From Parabacteroides goldsteinii (GTDB lineage Bacteria > Bacteroidota > Bacteroidia > Bacteroidales > Tannerellaceae), in NCBI RefSeq assembly GCF_015550595.1, contig NZ_JADNBB010000007.1, forward strand, positions 124,001-188,000: 64,000 bases of DNA, in the 5' to 3' direction. Positions 56,302 to 64,000 of the stretch are shown here, piece after piece. The notes beneath the pieces were generated by a model. That model saw only the letters and a program-made list of their open reading frames with translations, did no database searches and was not told where the DNA came from. Each line of letters starts with the position of its first letter. The stretch's first letter is position 1. A program made the translations under genes and the position numbers.

Positions 56302-58398
56302 TTAGCTAATCATACCCCAATTTATCTTCCGGGCAAAGAGTATTTTTAACCTTTCGTTCAAAATCCGGTTAGGTTCGGACAACAATTCCGGGTCTTTGTT
56401 CAAAACTTCCAATGCGATATCCCTTGCATATTGGAGGATCTGGCCATCGGCTGCAAGATTGGCTATTTTCAGATCGAGCCCTTCCCCGCTTTGCTGGGTT
56501 CCTTCCAGGTCGCCATGCCCGCGAAGACGCAGATCGGCTTCCGCTATTTCAAAACCGTTATTGCTGTTTACCATAATCTCCAGCCGTTTACGGGTATCGT
56601 TACTTAATTTATAAGAGGAGACCAGGATACAATAGGACTGTTCCGCACCACGTCCTACACGCCCGCGCAACTGGTGCAACTGCGAAAGCCCGAAACGTTC
56701 GGCACTCTCAATAACCATCACGGAGGCATTCGGCACGTTCACGCCTACTTCAATCACGGTCGTCGCCATTAATATATGTGCTTCTCCGGATATGAACTTC
56801 TGCATTTCGGCATCCTTGTCCGCCGCCTTCATCTTTCCATGAACCATGCAGACCTTATATTCCGGGAAAACTTCCTTAAAAGTTTCAAAGCCGTCTTCCA
56901 GACTCTTGTAATCCAGCTTTTCGCTTCCTTCGATCAACGGATAAACGACATAGACCTGGCGCCCCAATCCGATCTCCTTACGCAGAAAATCATAGAGTTG
57001 GGCTTTTTTGTTGTCGTACCGGTGCATCGTCTGGATCGGTTTACGTCCGGGAGGTAATTCATCGATCACGGAGACATCCAGATCTCCGTACAAAGTCATG
57101 GCCAGGGTTCGGGGGATAGGTGTTGCCGTCATCACCAGTACGTGCGGAACAATGGCATTCTTTTTCCACAGGCGCGAACGTTGTTCCACACCGAAACGAT
57201 GTTGCTCGTCGATAATGGCCAGCCCCAGTGAAGAAAAAACGACAGTCTCTTCAATCAGGGCATGCGTCCCTATCACAATCTGTATTTCTCCCCGGGCAAT
57301 AGCCGGAAGCAGTTCATTCCGTTCTTTCTTTTTCGTCGAACCGGTCAGTAGTGCAACACGAATATCCATATCCTTTAGAAACTCCATAACGGTGGCATAA
57401 TGCTGAGTGGCAAGTATTTCGGTCGGTGCCATCATACAGGCCTGGCAATGGTTATCAACAGCCAATAGCATGGAGAGCAACGCCACCAATGTCTTTCCGC
57501 TTCCCACATCACCCTGCAAAAGACGGTTCATCTGCCGCCCGCTTCCCATGTCGGCGCGGATTTCCTTGACAACTCGTTTTTGTGCTCCGGTCAGTTCAAA
57601 AGGAAGATACTCTTTATAGAATGTATTGAAGTAGTCCCCGACGGTAGGGAAAACGATTCCTTTCAGTTTCAGTTTCCGAAGACTGGCCGTACGGAGGATA
57701 TTCAACTGTATAAAGAAAAGTTCGTCAAACTTCAGGCGTAACTGTGCCTGTTTCAATTTCTCCGCCGATTCCGGGAAATGGATATTCCGGATCGCTTCTT
57801 TCAACGGCATCATACGGATACGCGACAGCACATCCGGGGGAAGTGTTTCGGGCAACTCCCAGTTCAACGCACTTAATAAGGTATATTGCAGATTCTGTAT
57901 CGCCCTCGAATTGAGGAACGATTTCTTCATCTTCTCCGATGTATTATAGAAAGGTGTCAGACCACCGGCCACCTGCTCTGCCTGATCCACCGGATCGATA
58001 TCGGGATGGGGAATATTATAGATATGCCCGAACTCGGCCGGCTTACCGAAAACGATATAGTCGGTCCCTGTCTTATATTTATCCGTCACATAGTTAAGTC
58101 CCTTGAACCAAACGAGGTCGATCGTCCCGGTCCCGTCTGTAAACTTAGCCACCAGGCGGCGGGTCCGCCCCTCTCCGACCGTATCATAATACAGTATACG
58201 CCCTTTCAGTTGGATATAAGGCATATTCCCCGTAATCTCCGCGACCTTATAAAAACGGCTACGGTCAATATATTTATACGGGAAATAAAACAACAGATCT
58301 TCATACGAAGATATTCCGGCTTCTTTCCGTAATATCTCCGCCTTCTTCGGGCCTACACCCGGCAGATACATGAGGGATCGTTTGTCGAGATCAAGCAT
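56302..58398 (-). CDS. recG: ATP-dependent DNA helicase RecG
   Basis: Branch-migrating helicase that rescues stalled replication forks. The 698 residues show an N-terminal wedge domain with an OB fold (LPGVGPKKAEILRKEAGI, then IQLKGRILYYDTVGEGR), Walker A LLQGDVGSGKTLVAL, the DEQH box in AIIDEQHRFGVEQRS, VMTATPIPRTLAMT and the helicase end with QLRGRVGRGAEQSYCIL. Length matches E. coli RecG (693). The gene stands alone, 38 bases after the end of a small barrel gene that reads the same way. Confidence 0.96.
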   Translation of the reverse strand: MLDLDKRSLMYLPGVGPKKAEILRKEAGISSYEDLLFYFPYKYIDRSRFYKVAEITGNMPYIQLKGRILYYDTVGEGRTRRLVAKFTDGTGTIDLVWFKGLNYVTDKYKTGTDYIVFGKPAEFGHIYNIPHPDIDPVDQAEQVAGGLTPFYNTSEKMKKSFLNSRAIQNLQYTLLSALNWELPETLPPDVLSRIRMMPLKEAIRNIHFPESAEKLKQAQLRLKFDELFFIQLNILRTASLRKLKLKGIVFPTVGDYFNTFYKEYLPFELTGAQKRVVKEIRADMGSGRQMNRLLQGDVGSGKTLVALLSMLLAVDNHCQACMMAPTEILATQHYATVMEFLKDMDIRVALLTGSTKKKERNELLPAIARGEIQIVIGTHALIEETVVFSSLGLAIIDEQHRFGVEQRSRLWKKNAIVPHVLVMTATPIPRTLAMTLYGDLDVSVIDELPPGRKPIQTMHRYDNKKAQLYDFLRKEIGLGRQVYVVYPLIEGSEKLDYKSLEDGFETFKEVFPEYKVCMVHGKMKAADKDAEMQKFISGEAHILMATTVIEVGVNVPNASVMVIESAERFGLSQLHQLRGRVGRGAEQSYCILVSSYKLSNDTRKRLEIMVNSNNGFEIAEADLRLRGHGDLEGTQQSGEGLDLKIANLAADGQILQYARDIALEVLNKDPELLSEPNRILNERLKILFARKINWGMIS

Positions 58399-58436
58399 AG
58401 CTGTCTATTTGGACAGCGAATTTATTATTTTTATGG

Positions 58437-58898
58437 TCATAATGCAAATTTATAGCCGATAGAGAAATGCAGACGGGCACAATTTTGATTGATAAAGTTT
58501 TGAAGCCAGGAAACGCCGACATAATATTTATGATATTCGATACCACCTTCCACTGCTGTTCCTAGATTTAGAGGAGAAGCAAATCCGATAAAAGGCCCTG
58601 CATTCAAACGAACTTTCAAAGTATTATTTACAGGTATCCGAAAAGAGGCATACAGAGGGATATCCAAGCCAAAATTCCAATCGCCGGTTTTCTTATAAGT
58701 ACCACTAACGGTATTAATCAAAGCCCCTGGTTGAATATAAAACAGATCCGACATCTTAAAAGACGCCATTGCCCCTAAATGAAGCCCCCAAACTTCCGAA
58801 TAACTGGCTCCAATACGAGGCTCCAACTCGATCCCTTTTGCATTCCCAGCAGTACACAACAAAATCATCAACACCGACAGCAACAATACTTTTTTCAT
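58437..58898 (-). CDS. Small outer-membrane barrel protein, paralog A
   Basis: A 153-residue exported protein (signal peptide LLLSVLMILLCTAGNA). The body has beta-strand patterns, with WGLHLGAMASFKMSD, DIPLYASFRIPV, LNAGPFIGFASPL and the final strand HFSIGYKFAL. The same blocks recur in the proteins at 59019 and 63032, so the three are paralogs. They resemble compact PF13568-type barrels of Bacteroidetes. The role is unknown. It is separated from paralog B by a terminator. Confidence 0.78.
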   Translation of the reverse strand: MKKVLLLSVLMILLCTAGNAKGIELEPRIGASYSEVWGLHLGAMASFKMSDLFYIQPGALINTVSGTYKKTGDWNFGLDIPLYASFRIPVNNTLKVRLNAGPFIGFASPLNLGTAVEGGIEYHKYYVGVSWLQNFINQNCARLHFSIGYKFAL

Positions 58899-58917
58899 AA
58901 CCTTTCTATATTAAATG

Positions 58918-58954
58918 AATAACAACACTTCAGTTAAAACGAAGTGTTGTTATT
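58918..58954 (-). terminator. Terminator of barrel paralog B
   Basis: AATAACAACACTTC (58918-58931) pairs perfectly with GAAGTGTTGTTATT (58941-58954) around a 9-nt loop. It ends the leftward transcript of the gene at 59019. Confidence 0.85.
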
Positions 58955-59018
58955 TTTATTATAATCAAATTCCCACAAAGGTAAGATTTTAAACGTCTCG
59001 CTATCAAAACCAGATTGA

Positions 59019-59480
59019 TTATAAATGGAATTTATAGCCGACAGACACTCCAAACAGGAATTCCTGACTATTTATACAATTTTGGAAGCAGTTTACGCCA
59101 AAAAATAATCTCTTCACTTCTACTCCTACATCAGCAGTAGCTCCCACTTGTAATTTATGACCAGTACCAATATATGCACCACCATTCAGACGAAGATTAG
59201 CTTTCTCACTCAATGGAATATGAAAGGAGGCATAAACCGGGACATTCAAATCGATATCCCATGTATCAGAATTCCTAATTGTCCATTGATTAGCCGTATG
59301 CAACAACAATCCGGTTTGAATAGAAAATAACTTTGATTGCGGAAAGTTTATATAGGCTCCTGCATGAAGTCCCCATACATCACCGCCCATAATTCCCGTA
59401 CGCGCCTCTATATCGGCAGCTTGTACCTGACTAAGAACAGAGGATAACATAATCCCCAATAATACGAATGTCTTTTTCAT
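59019..59480 (-). CDS. Small outer-membrane barrel protein, paralog B
   Basis: A 153-residue exported protein with a signal peptide (VLLGIMLSSVLSQVQA). Blocks shared with its paralogs are IEARTG, VWGLHAGAYINFPQSK, LNVPVYASFHIPL, LNGGAYIGTG and the end VSVGYKFHL. It has a pair of cysteines (NCFQNC) in the second half not seen in paralogs A and C. It has its own terminator, and the lipoprotein gene lies 53 bases upstream on the same strand, so the two may share a transcript. Confidence 0.78.
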   Translation of the reverse strand: MKKTFVLLGIMLSSVLSQVQAADIEARTGIMGGDVWGLHAGAYINFPQSKLFSIQTGLLLHTANQWTIRNSDTWDIDLNVPVYASFHIPLSEKANLRLNGGAYIGTGHKLQVGATADVGVEVKRLFFGVNCFQNCINSQEFLFGVSVGYKFHL

Positions 59481-59533
59481 TGCAGTCTAATAGGTAGATT
59501 AATAATTAATACTTTTACAAAAGTAAACTTTTA

Positions 59534-60511
59534 TCAGAAAGTTGTTTCAGGCAAATTAAATACATAGTTTTTAGTCACATTAAACCCAACATATTTAACA
59601 GTAAAATTACCGCCTATCTGAGTTCCTATTTTATTATTAATCGCTTGTCTCCACCAATTTTGACTACCTCTAGCAATATAATGATCATGTGAAGAACGAC
59701 CGCTCTCTTCTTGATAAAAAGTTTGAATAACAGGACCTTGCTGAGGGCTATAATTACCTGTTGTCTGGGTTGTCTCCTTATAATTCATCCAACCAAAGAC
59801 TCCTTTTTTTCTAAAAGATATTTCTATATGCAAAGCTATTTCTGTTTTTTTGACATCCATAATTCTACGACCAGCTTTCAATTTACATTTTCTGCTACCA
59901 AACTCACTCCAACCTGAATCATATTGATTTCCTATATAATCCTTATTACTCAATATTGGCTGTATTTCCAAATCATATAAAGCATTCCCTGTTAGCTGAA
60001 GATCTCCATAATTGAATATATCTTTCATATTAATAACTTCGTCACCAATCATCACTTTTCCATCTTTATTCAAAACAGAAGCTACTTCTTCATCACTTAT
60101 AGGTAAATAAACTCCATAGTCCTCTTTATACTCAGGAAAATACAAATAATTTTGATATTCATCTTTAAGACTATAGTAATCTTCAGCAGAACCTTCCATT
60201 ACAGTCACTTCATCCAGCGCTTTCTCATAAATAGAGTTCAAAGAAATAAAATTCATCTCTTTCTCCCATTCCAAACGTTCTTCGTTAGTCATTTTTTTCA
60301 AACGGCTAATTGTTTCATCTAATACTGTTCGATCTTTAAACTGAAGAATATTATCACTCTGATCATTTGAAGATTTCGTTAAAGAATTTTCATACAATAA
60401 CACAATATCTTTTTTCTGTTCACCCAAAGAAACTCCCTCCGTTGTTTCCAAATCGTTCGTACATGATGTTATTGCCATCAACAGCAATAATAAAGATAAT
60501 ACTTTTTTCAT
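59534..60511 (-). CDS. Lipoprotein of unknown function (DUF4848-like)
   Basis: A 325-residue protein with a lipoprotein signal (LLLLMAITSCTNDLE, cysteine at residue 17). The N-terminal part is charged and helical (LKKMTNEERLEWEKEMNF) and the C-terminal part looks beta-rich, with repeated aromatic residues and basic patches (CKLKAGRRIMDVKKTEIAL). The overall look recalls Bacteroides DUF4848 lipoproteins, but I am not certain. It has low GC content compared with the neighbouring housekeeping genes, suggesting accessory status. It stands in the barrel-paralog cluster. Confidence 0.7.
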   Translation of the reverse strand: MKKVLSLLLLLMAITSCTNDLETTEGVSLGEQKKDIVLLYENSLTKSSNDQSDNILQFKDRTVLDETISRLKKMTNEERLEWEKEMNFISLNSIYEKALDEVTVMEGSAEDYYSLKDEYQNYLYFPEYKEDYGVYLPISDEEVASVLNKDGKVMIGDEVINMKDIFNYGDLQLTGNALYDLEIQPILSNKDYIGNQYDSGWSEFGSRKCKLKAGRRIMDVKKTEIALHIEISFRKKGVFGWMNYKETTQTTGNYSPQQGPVIQTFYQEESGRSSHDHYIARGSQNWWRQAINNKIGTQIGGNFTVKYVGFNVTKNYVFNLPETTF

Positions 60512-60568
60512 ACTTTAATCTTTCAATTGTTTATAATAAAAATTTATATCACATTATAATCACAAATA

Positions 60569-60901
60569 TTAATCAACACAAAAATCGCCCTTAAGCATAT
60601 GTTCTTTGCTTGCAATAATAAGTACATAATCTCCTTTTTTCAAATCCAATCCCAGAGGAACAGAACCATTATTTCCATCAATTACTGAGTCGAAAACCAC
60701 ATTTCCGAAAACATCTTCTATTAACAAATCCAATATTCCCAAGTCTTCTGAAATTTCCAACTCTAACATTCGATCATCGATATACGCTTCGATCGAAGGC
60801 ATTAAAGACCGTGCTTGATCCATTAAATCGATCTTTTCCCTCTTTGCAAAACCAGCCTTTGTTACGCATAACAACACCATAATTAATAAAAATCTTTTCA
60901 T
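60569..60901 (-). CDS. DUF3244-like small exported protein
   Basis: A 110-residue protein with a signal peptide (MKRFLLIMVLLCVTKAGFA) and a single beta-sandwich-like domain. DRMLELEISEDLGILDLLIED and the following VFDSVIDGNNGSVPLGLDLKKGDYVLII (given in part) resemble DUF3244, whose fold is similar to bacterial pilus or T9SS-sorted domains; the function is unknown. It is 57 bases upstream of the lipoprotein gene. The start was chosen at the signal peptide; an in-frame ATG 20 codons upstream is less likely. Confidence 0.72.
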   Translation of the reverse strand: MKRFLLIMVLLCVTKAGFAKREKIDLMDQARSLMPSIEAYIDDRMLELEISEDLGILDLLIEDVFGNVVFDSVIDGNNGSVPLGLDLKKGDYVLIIASKEHMLKGDFCVD

Positions 60902-61033
60902 TGCTCTAATTGTTTCATTATATGCCAGCAAAGGTATGGAGTCTATTAACAAAACGACCAATGCAAAACAGTAAATAGCATGTACAGAGTATCAATTTCA
61001 CAAAACAAGCTAACAGGCTGATTATAAAACAAC

Positions 61034-61077
61034 AAACACCCTCTACACACATGGTTACATATGTACAGAGGGTGTTT
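61034..61077 (-). terminator. Terminator of the TPR regulator gene
   Basis: AAACACCCTCT (61034-61044) pairs with AGAGGGTGTTT (61067-61077), and on the minus strand the stem is followed by GTTGTTTTAT. It lies 21 bases beyond the regulator stop. Confidence 0.82.
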
Positions 61078-61097
61078 AATCCATCTCGAAGTAATAT

Positions 61098-62708
61098 TTA
61101 AAGCCCTGCAATAACTTCTTCCAAGGTTGTTTCTGTATTTTCCAAATTTCCCTTTTTCCGGATCCTATAACGCTTACGATCAACAGATGTTGGTTGTATA
61201 TTTAAGAATACAGCCAACTGCTGATTGTTAAAACTTAGTTTCAGTAAACAACAAAAACGCTTTTCTGCCTCAGTCAAACCAAGAAATTTCTTTTGCAGGC
61301 TATCCATAAAAAACGGATATGCCATTCGTAATAACTCATACAATGCCAGCCATTCCTGATCCGTCAACGGATTTTTTTTAGCTTTCTCTATTGATAGGGC
61401 ATTCTGAATCATTTTTTTATACACATCAGAATTTTCCAATATACTCTTTCGAATACCTGATATTTTTTCACTTAATCCCTGCACTGCATATTCTTTCTCC
61501 TGCAATACATTATTTATTTCCATTTGCTTATTTCTCAACTTCTCATTTTTTTTAGTAAGACTATATTTATACTTAGCAACAAGAATAACAAACATCAAAA
61601 ACACAAAAATACTACCAACAAAAAACCGATAATATTCCAACTCCAATTTCGTATTTTCATTCAAAACCTCCACATATTCATATCGTTTTTCAGCTTTTAA
61701 TACATCTGTTTTTGCTTGTAATTCAGCGATGGAGTCTGCAAAATGATTAAAACGTTCATAAAAATCCAACGACAAAGAATAATTACCTAATTCTTTTTCC
61801 AGCATATACAATCTGTATAATATTCCACCGGTCAGTGGTCGGTCAGTCGTTTTATGCAAAATAGCCATTTCTATATATTCACGTGCTTTATCGTATTCTC
61901 CTTTTTTTGTAAACAAATTAGCCAATGCCAAATAGGTCGGTGCACTGCCTGCTTCATCATAAGCAATCGATTTAAACAGATAATCTTCTGCCAATGAATA
62001 GCTATTCATTTCTTTATAAGTATTCCCTAACCGATTCGTTAAAGAGCTTAGCAACAACGAATCATTCAAAGGTAAAGCTAATCGATAAGCATTCTGGAAA
62101 TACTCCGAAGCCTCTCCATATTCTTCTTTTAGCACATGAAGCCACCCTATATTCCGAAGCGAATAAATATAATTCACGCTATCATTCCCTTTTAAGTAAT
62201 ACTCACCACTCAACAATTGGTAACGTTCAGCCTCATCATAATTATCATCAAAATCATACAATCCGGCAATCTTGTTATACAATTTCCCTGTCAACAAATA
62301 TTTTTTCTCTACTTTCGCCATCTCCACCGCCTGCAAATACGATTTCATCGCCCATTCGAAATCCTTTTCCTCTTCGTAAGACATTCCCAAATACAGCAGG
62401 CAATTCATCCTTTCCTCGATTGTACCATATTTTTCATAGTACGTATTCGCTCGTTCCATTTGCGAAACAAACGGCATATCCTCCTTCAATTGCTCAGACA
62501 GTCCGGCATAGATAAGACAAAAATGCGCAAACGCTTTATCATTCAGCACATCCGGATTCGCGATCCCCTCTAAAATCGTAAAGGCACTATCCGGCTGTTC
62601 GATCCGGATCAATTCTTCTGCTTCCTTTATTTTCAAATGAATTTCACTGTTCCTTTGGCAGGAAAAGAACAGACAGAATAGGATAAATAATAAGATAGCG
62701 TTCTTCAT
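61098..62708 (-). CDS. Membrane-anchored TPR protein with C-terminal DNA-binding-like domain
   Basis: A 536-residue protein. A lipoprotein-like signal (LLFILFCLFFSCQRNSE, cysteine at residue 18) is followed by about eight TPR-like repeats (LNDSLLLSSLTNRLGNTYKEMNSYSLAEDYLF and similar, not quoted in full). A single membrane helix (about residues 388-407, FVGSIFVFLMFVILVAKY) leads to a coiled coil. The last 70 residues (LTEAEKRFCCLLKLSFNNQQL, LNIQPTSVDRKRYRIRKK) look like a LuxR-type helix-turn-helix. This fits the Bacteroidetes type of periplasmic TPR sensor with cytoplasmic DNA-binding tail. It sits between the lipoprotein genes and barrel paralog C, which may be its targets. Confidence 0.8.
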   Translation of the reverse strand: MKNAILLFILFCLFFSCQRNSEIHLKIKEAEELIRIEQPDSAFTILEGIANPDVLNDKAFAHFCLIYAGLSEQLKEDMPFVSQMERANTYYEKYGTIEERMNCLLYLGMSYEEEKDFEWAMKSYLQAVEMAKVEKKYLLTGKLYNKIAGLYDFDDNYDEAERYQLLSGEYYLKGNDSVNYIYSLRNIGWLHVLKEEYGEASEYFQNAYRLALPLNDSLLLSSLTNRLGNTYKEMNSYSLAEDYLFKSIAYDEAGSAPTYLALANLFTKKGEYDKAREYIEMAILHKTTDRPLTGGILYRLYMLEKELGNYSLSLDFYERFNHFADSIAELQAKTDVLKAEKRYEYVEVLNENTKLELEYYRFFVGSIFVFLMFVILVAKYKYSLTKKNEKLRNKQMEINNVLQEKEYAVQGLSEKISGIRKSILENSDVYKKMIQNALSIEKAKKNPLTDQEWLALYELLRMAYPFFMDSLQKKFLGLTEAEKRFCCLLKLSFNNQQLAVFLNIQPTSVDRKRYRIRKKGNLENTETTLEEVIAGL

Positions 62709-62807
62709 ATCAATACTTGTGCGTCATTCGAAACGCAATATCCGAATAAAACAGAAAATACACAAATTATCCGGAAGGATATTCGGCAGGCCACAGTCCC
62801 TACAAAA

Positions 62808-62917
62808 TTTCCTGTGGAAGAAACTCGCGTTTCCTGCTTTGGAAACTGCAGTTCCCTCCGCAGGAAATTACAGTTCCCCGCCCAGGAAACTGGAGTTTCC
62901 AAAGCACGAAACTACGA
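62808..62917. repeat. Array of 22-nt tandem imperfect dyads (second array)
   Basis: Units begin at 62808, 62830, 62852, 62874 and 62896, exactly 22 nt apart. Each has TTTCC or TTCCC, about seven variable bases, then GAAAC/T at offset 12 and a short spacer. Unit 2 (TTTCCTGCTTTGGAAACT) matches the reverse complement of 62894-62911 in unit 5 at 17 of 18 positions. The sequence differs from the array at 50790 but the geometry is identical. It lies 100 bases upstream of the TPR regulator start. Confidence 0.88.
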
Positions 62918-63031
62918 GGAAACTGTAATAGACTGACAATCACCACACAAGTCTGTTTTATCAAATCGAATATAAACAAGCTTACATTTTATGAGATTTG
63001 GATCATAATTTATAGTAACCTCATCAAGAGA

Positions 63032-63508
63032 TTACAATGAAAATTTATATCCGATGGAAAGATTTACCCTGGAGTAATCATTACCGGCTATATCTTTGAA
63101 CCAGAAAAAACCGGCATAATATTTACGGTATTCCAATCCGGCCTCAACAGCTGTTCCTACATTAAACGCTAATCGGGATCTACCGACAAAAGGTCCTACG
63201 TTCATACGAATATTCATTACTCTGGTAACCGGTAGGATATAAGAAGCATATAAGGGGACGGTTACCCCTAGCTTTGCATTCGAAAGGCTAAAAAGATACT
63301 GGCTTCCACTATCCAGGTTTAAGAGAATGCCAGGTCGTAAATAAAACTTATCCAGCATCTGAAAAGAGGCTAACGCACCCAGGTGCATATCCCAATGTCC
63401 GTAATATCCGAAATATCCTAATCCGGCACGGGCTTCCAGGTCTATCGCTCTTACATTCTCAACAGCACACAACGCAACAATCATCATCAACAATAAGACT
63501 CTTTTCAT
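63032..63508 (-). CDS. Small outer-membrane barrel protein, paralog C
   Basis: A 158-residue exported protein with a signal peptide (LLLMMIVALCAVENVRA). Shared blocks with paralogs A and B are IDLEARAGLG, DMHLGALASFQMLDKFY, VTVPLYASYILPV, MNVGPFVG, VEAGLEYRKYYAGF and the last strand LSIGYKFSL. It is closer to paralog A in the second half. Its role is unknown. The 324 bases between its stop and the TPR regulator start hold the second 22-nt array. Confidence 0.78.
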   Translation of the reverse strand: MKRVLLLMMIVALCAVENVRAIDLEARAGLGYFGYYGHWDMHLGALASFQMLDKFYLRPGILLNLDSGSQYLFSLSNAKLGVTVPLYASYILPVTRVMNIRMNVGPFVGRSRLAFNVGTAVEAGLEYRKYYAGFFWFKDIAGNDYSRVNLSIGYKFSL

Positions 63509-63633
63509 AAACTTGCTTATTTAAGATCAATACAATCATTCAAACGATGCTTTGTATTTCTTATTGTCTATGATTCACCCAATAAAAAGAAAAGTTAGCA
63601 ATTCCTTGCCTTCACAAGGAATGTGCCAGTATT

Positions 63634-64000
63634 TCAAGCATGCTTTTTCTTGAACGGAAGCCGGGGGAATAATTTCCTGAAACGGATCAGATAGGTTGTG
63701 ATATTACTTCCGGCAATAATGAGTGTTACAGCCAGGATGATCATCACGATTCCACAACCCAGTCTGGGTGTCAGTACTTCACCGAAAAGGGTTACACCGA
63801 AAAAGACAGCTGTCAGAGGTTCCAATGCCCCGAGGATGGCTGTCGGGGTTGAACCGATATACTGTATGGCCTGAGTGGTACACAAGAATGATATTGCAGT
63901 GGGAAAGATAGCCAAAGCGATCAGATTACCCCACAGGTACCAGTCGTTGGGAATATGCAGGCTCTGCCCGAAATCCACACGGATCAGGAAAAGCGAAACA
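63634..64000 (-). CDS. EamA/DMT-family transporter, C-terminal part (cut by the window edge)
   Basis: The frame is open to the right edge, so the start lies outside. The visible 121 residues give about four hydrophobic helices with the DMT signature GSTPTAILGALEPLTAVFFG and LGCGIVMIILAVTLIIAG, followed by a basic tail (RKLFPRLPFKKKHA). EamA proteins export amino acids or other small metabolites; the substrate is not evident. A GTG at 63978 is not a likely start because the helix pattern continues upstream. Confidence 0.88.
   Translation of the reverse strand, partial: VSLFLIRVDFGQSLHIPNDWYLWGNLIALAIFPTAISFLCTTQAIQYIGSTPTAILGALEPLTAVFFGVTLFGEVLTPRLGCGIVMIILAVTLIIAGSNITTYLIRFRKLFPRLPFKKKHA

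Noticed and set aside
62808-62917. CRISPR array or simple satellite
   Set aside because: No spacer-repeat alternation; units are dyads that differ from one another in the middle, unlike a uniform satellite.

Overview
The window looks like a chromosomal segment of a gut-type Bacteroidales, most likely Parabacteroides or a close relative. Supporting evidence: the F1Fo ATPase operon starts with atpD-atpC and carries a short epsilon; an AraC-type hybrid two-component regulator, LytTR/LytS pair, PASTA, BT_3928-type, DUF1599, DUF349, DUF3244 and PF13568-like proteins are all present; and many starts are preceded by the Bacteroidetes -7 box TAnnTTTG, once with TTTG 19 bp upstream (rpmH). Assignment to genus is inference. 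I saw no rRNA, tRNA, complete IS element, prophage or CRISPR array.

Layout. 1-7.7 kb: end of a membrane protein gene, then the ATP synthase operon (atpD, C, an AtpI-like gene, B, E, F, H, A, G). 7.7-9.8 kb: a cobalamin riboswitch driving a small Cys-rich protein and an AspT/YidE-family transporter that is broken by an internal deletion. 10-12.9 kb: anaerobic ribonucleotide reductase nrdD-nrdG. 12.9-15 kb: an AraC regulator and a dinD-type gene that share an unusual palindrome. 15-20.9 kb: an RND efflux operon. 20.9-24.5 kb: arginase, ornithine aminotransferase and a nucleoside permease. 24.7-28.7 kb: a hybrid two-component regulator preceded by three direct repeats. 28.8-34.1 kb: acyltransferase, ddl, rluD, PASTA protein, rpmH, a TPR protein. 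34.2-38.5 kb: a long AT-rich intergenic region with dyads, then a Na+-pumping decarboxylase (oadG-A-B). 38.7-41.8 kb: a DUF349 protein and an orphan ATP-grasp protein. 41.8-46.5 kb: a surface barrel protein in one transcript with a LytS/LytTR pair. 46.6-50.8 kb: a toxin-antitoxin pair with a dead toxin, an ECF sigma factor with a membrane partner, and an HzsA-like c-type heme protein. 50.8-58.4 kb: folE, SPOR protein, tpiA, DoxX-type protein, DUF1599, an M23/LysM peptidase and recG. 58.4-64 kb: three paralogous small barrel proteins around a lipoprotein, a DUF3244 protein and a membrane-anchored TPR regulator, ending in a DMT transporter cut by the window edge.

Physiology. The set fits an anaerobe with proton-type ATP synthase, a Na+-pumping oxaloacetate decarboxylase, oxygen-free dNTP synthesis, arginine breakdown to glutamate semialdehyde and B12-responsive gene control. 

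Most unusual signals. (1) Two intergenic arrays (50790-50905 and 62808-62917) have different sequences but the same design: 22-nt tandem units, each an imperfect dyad, with one pair of units three repeats apart that are reverse complements (17 of 18 positions). A weaker relative lies at 34588-34631. (2) A 28-bp perfect palindrome inside the dinD-type gene recurs almost unchanged in front of it. (3) Two genes have decayed: the riboswitch-controlled transporter and a YafQ-type toxin stopped just before all its catalytic residues. I could run no searches; family names rest on motifs read by eye.
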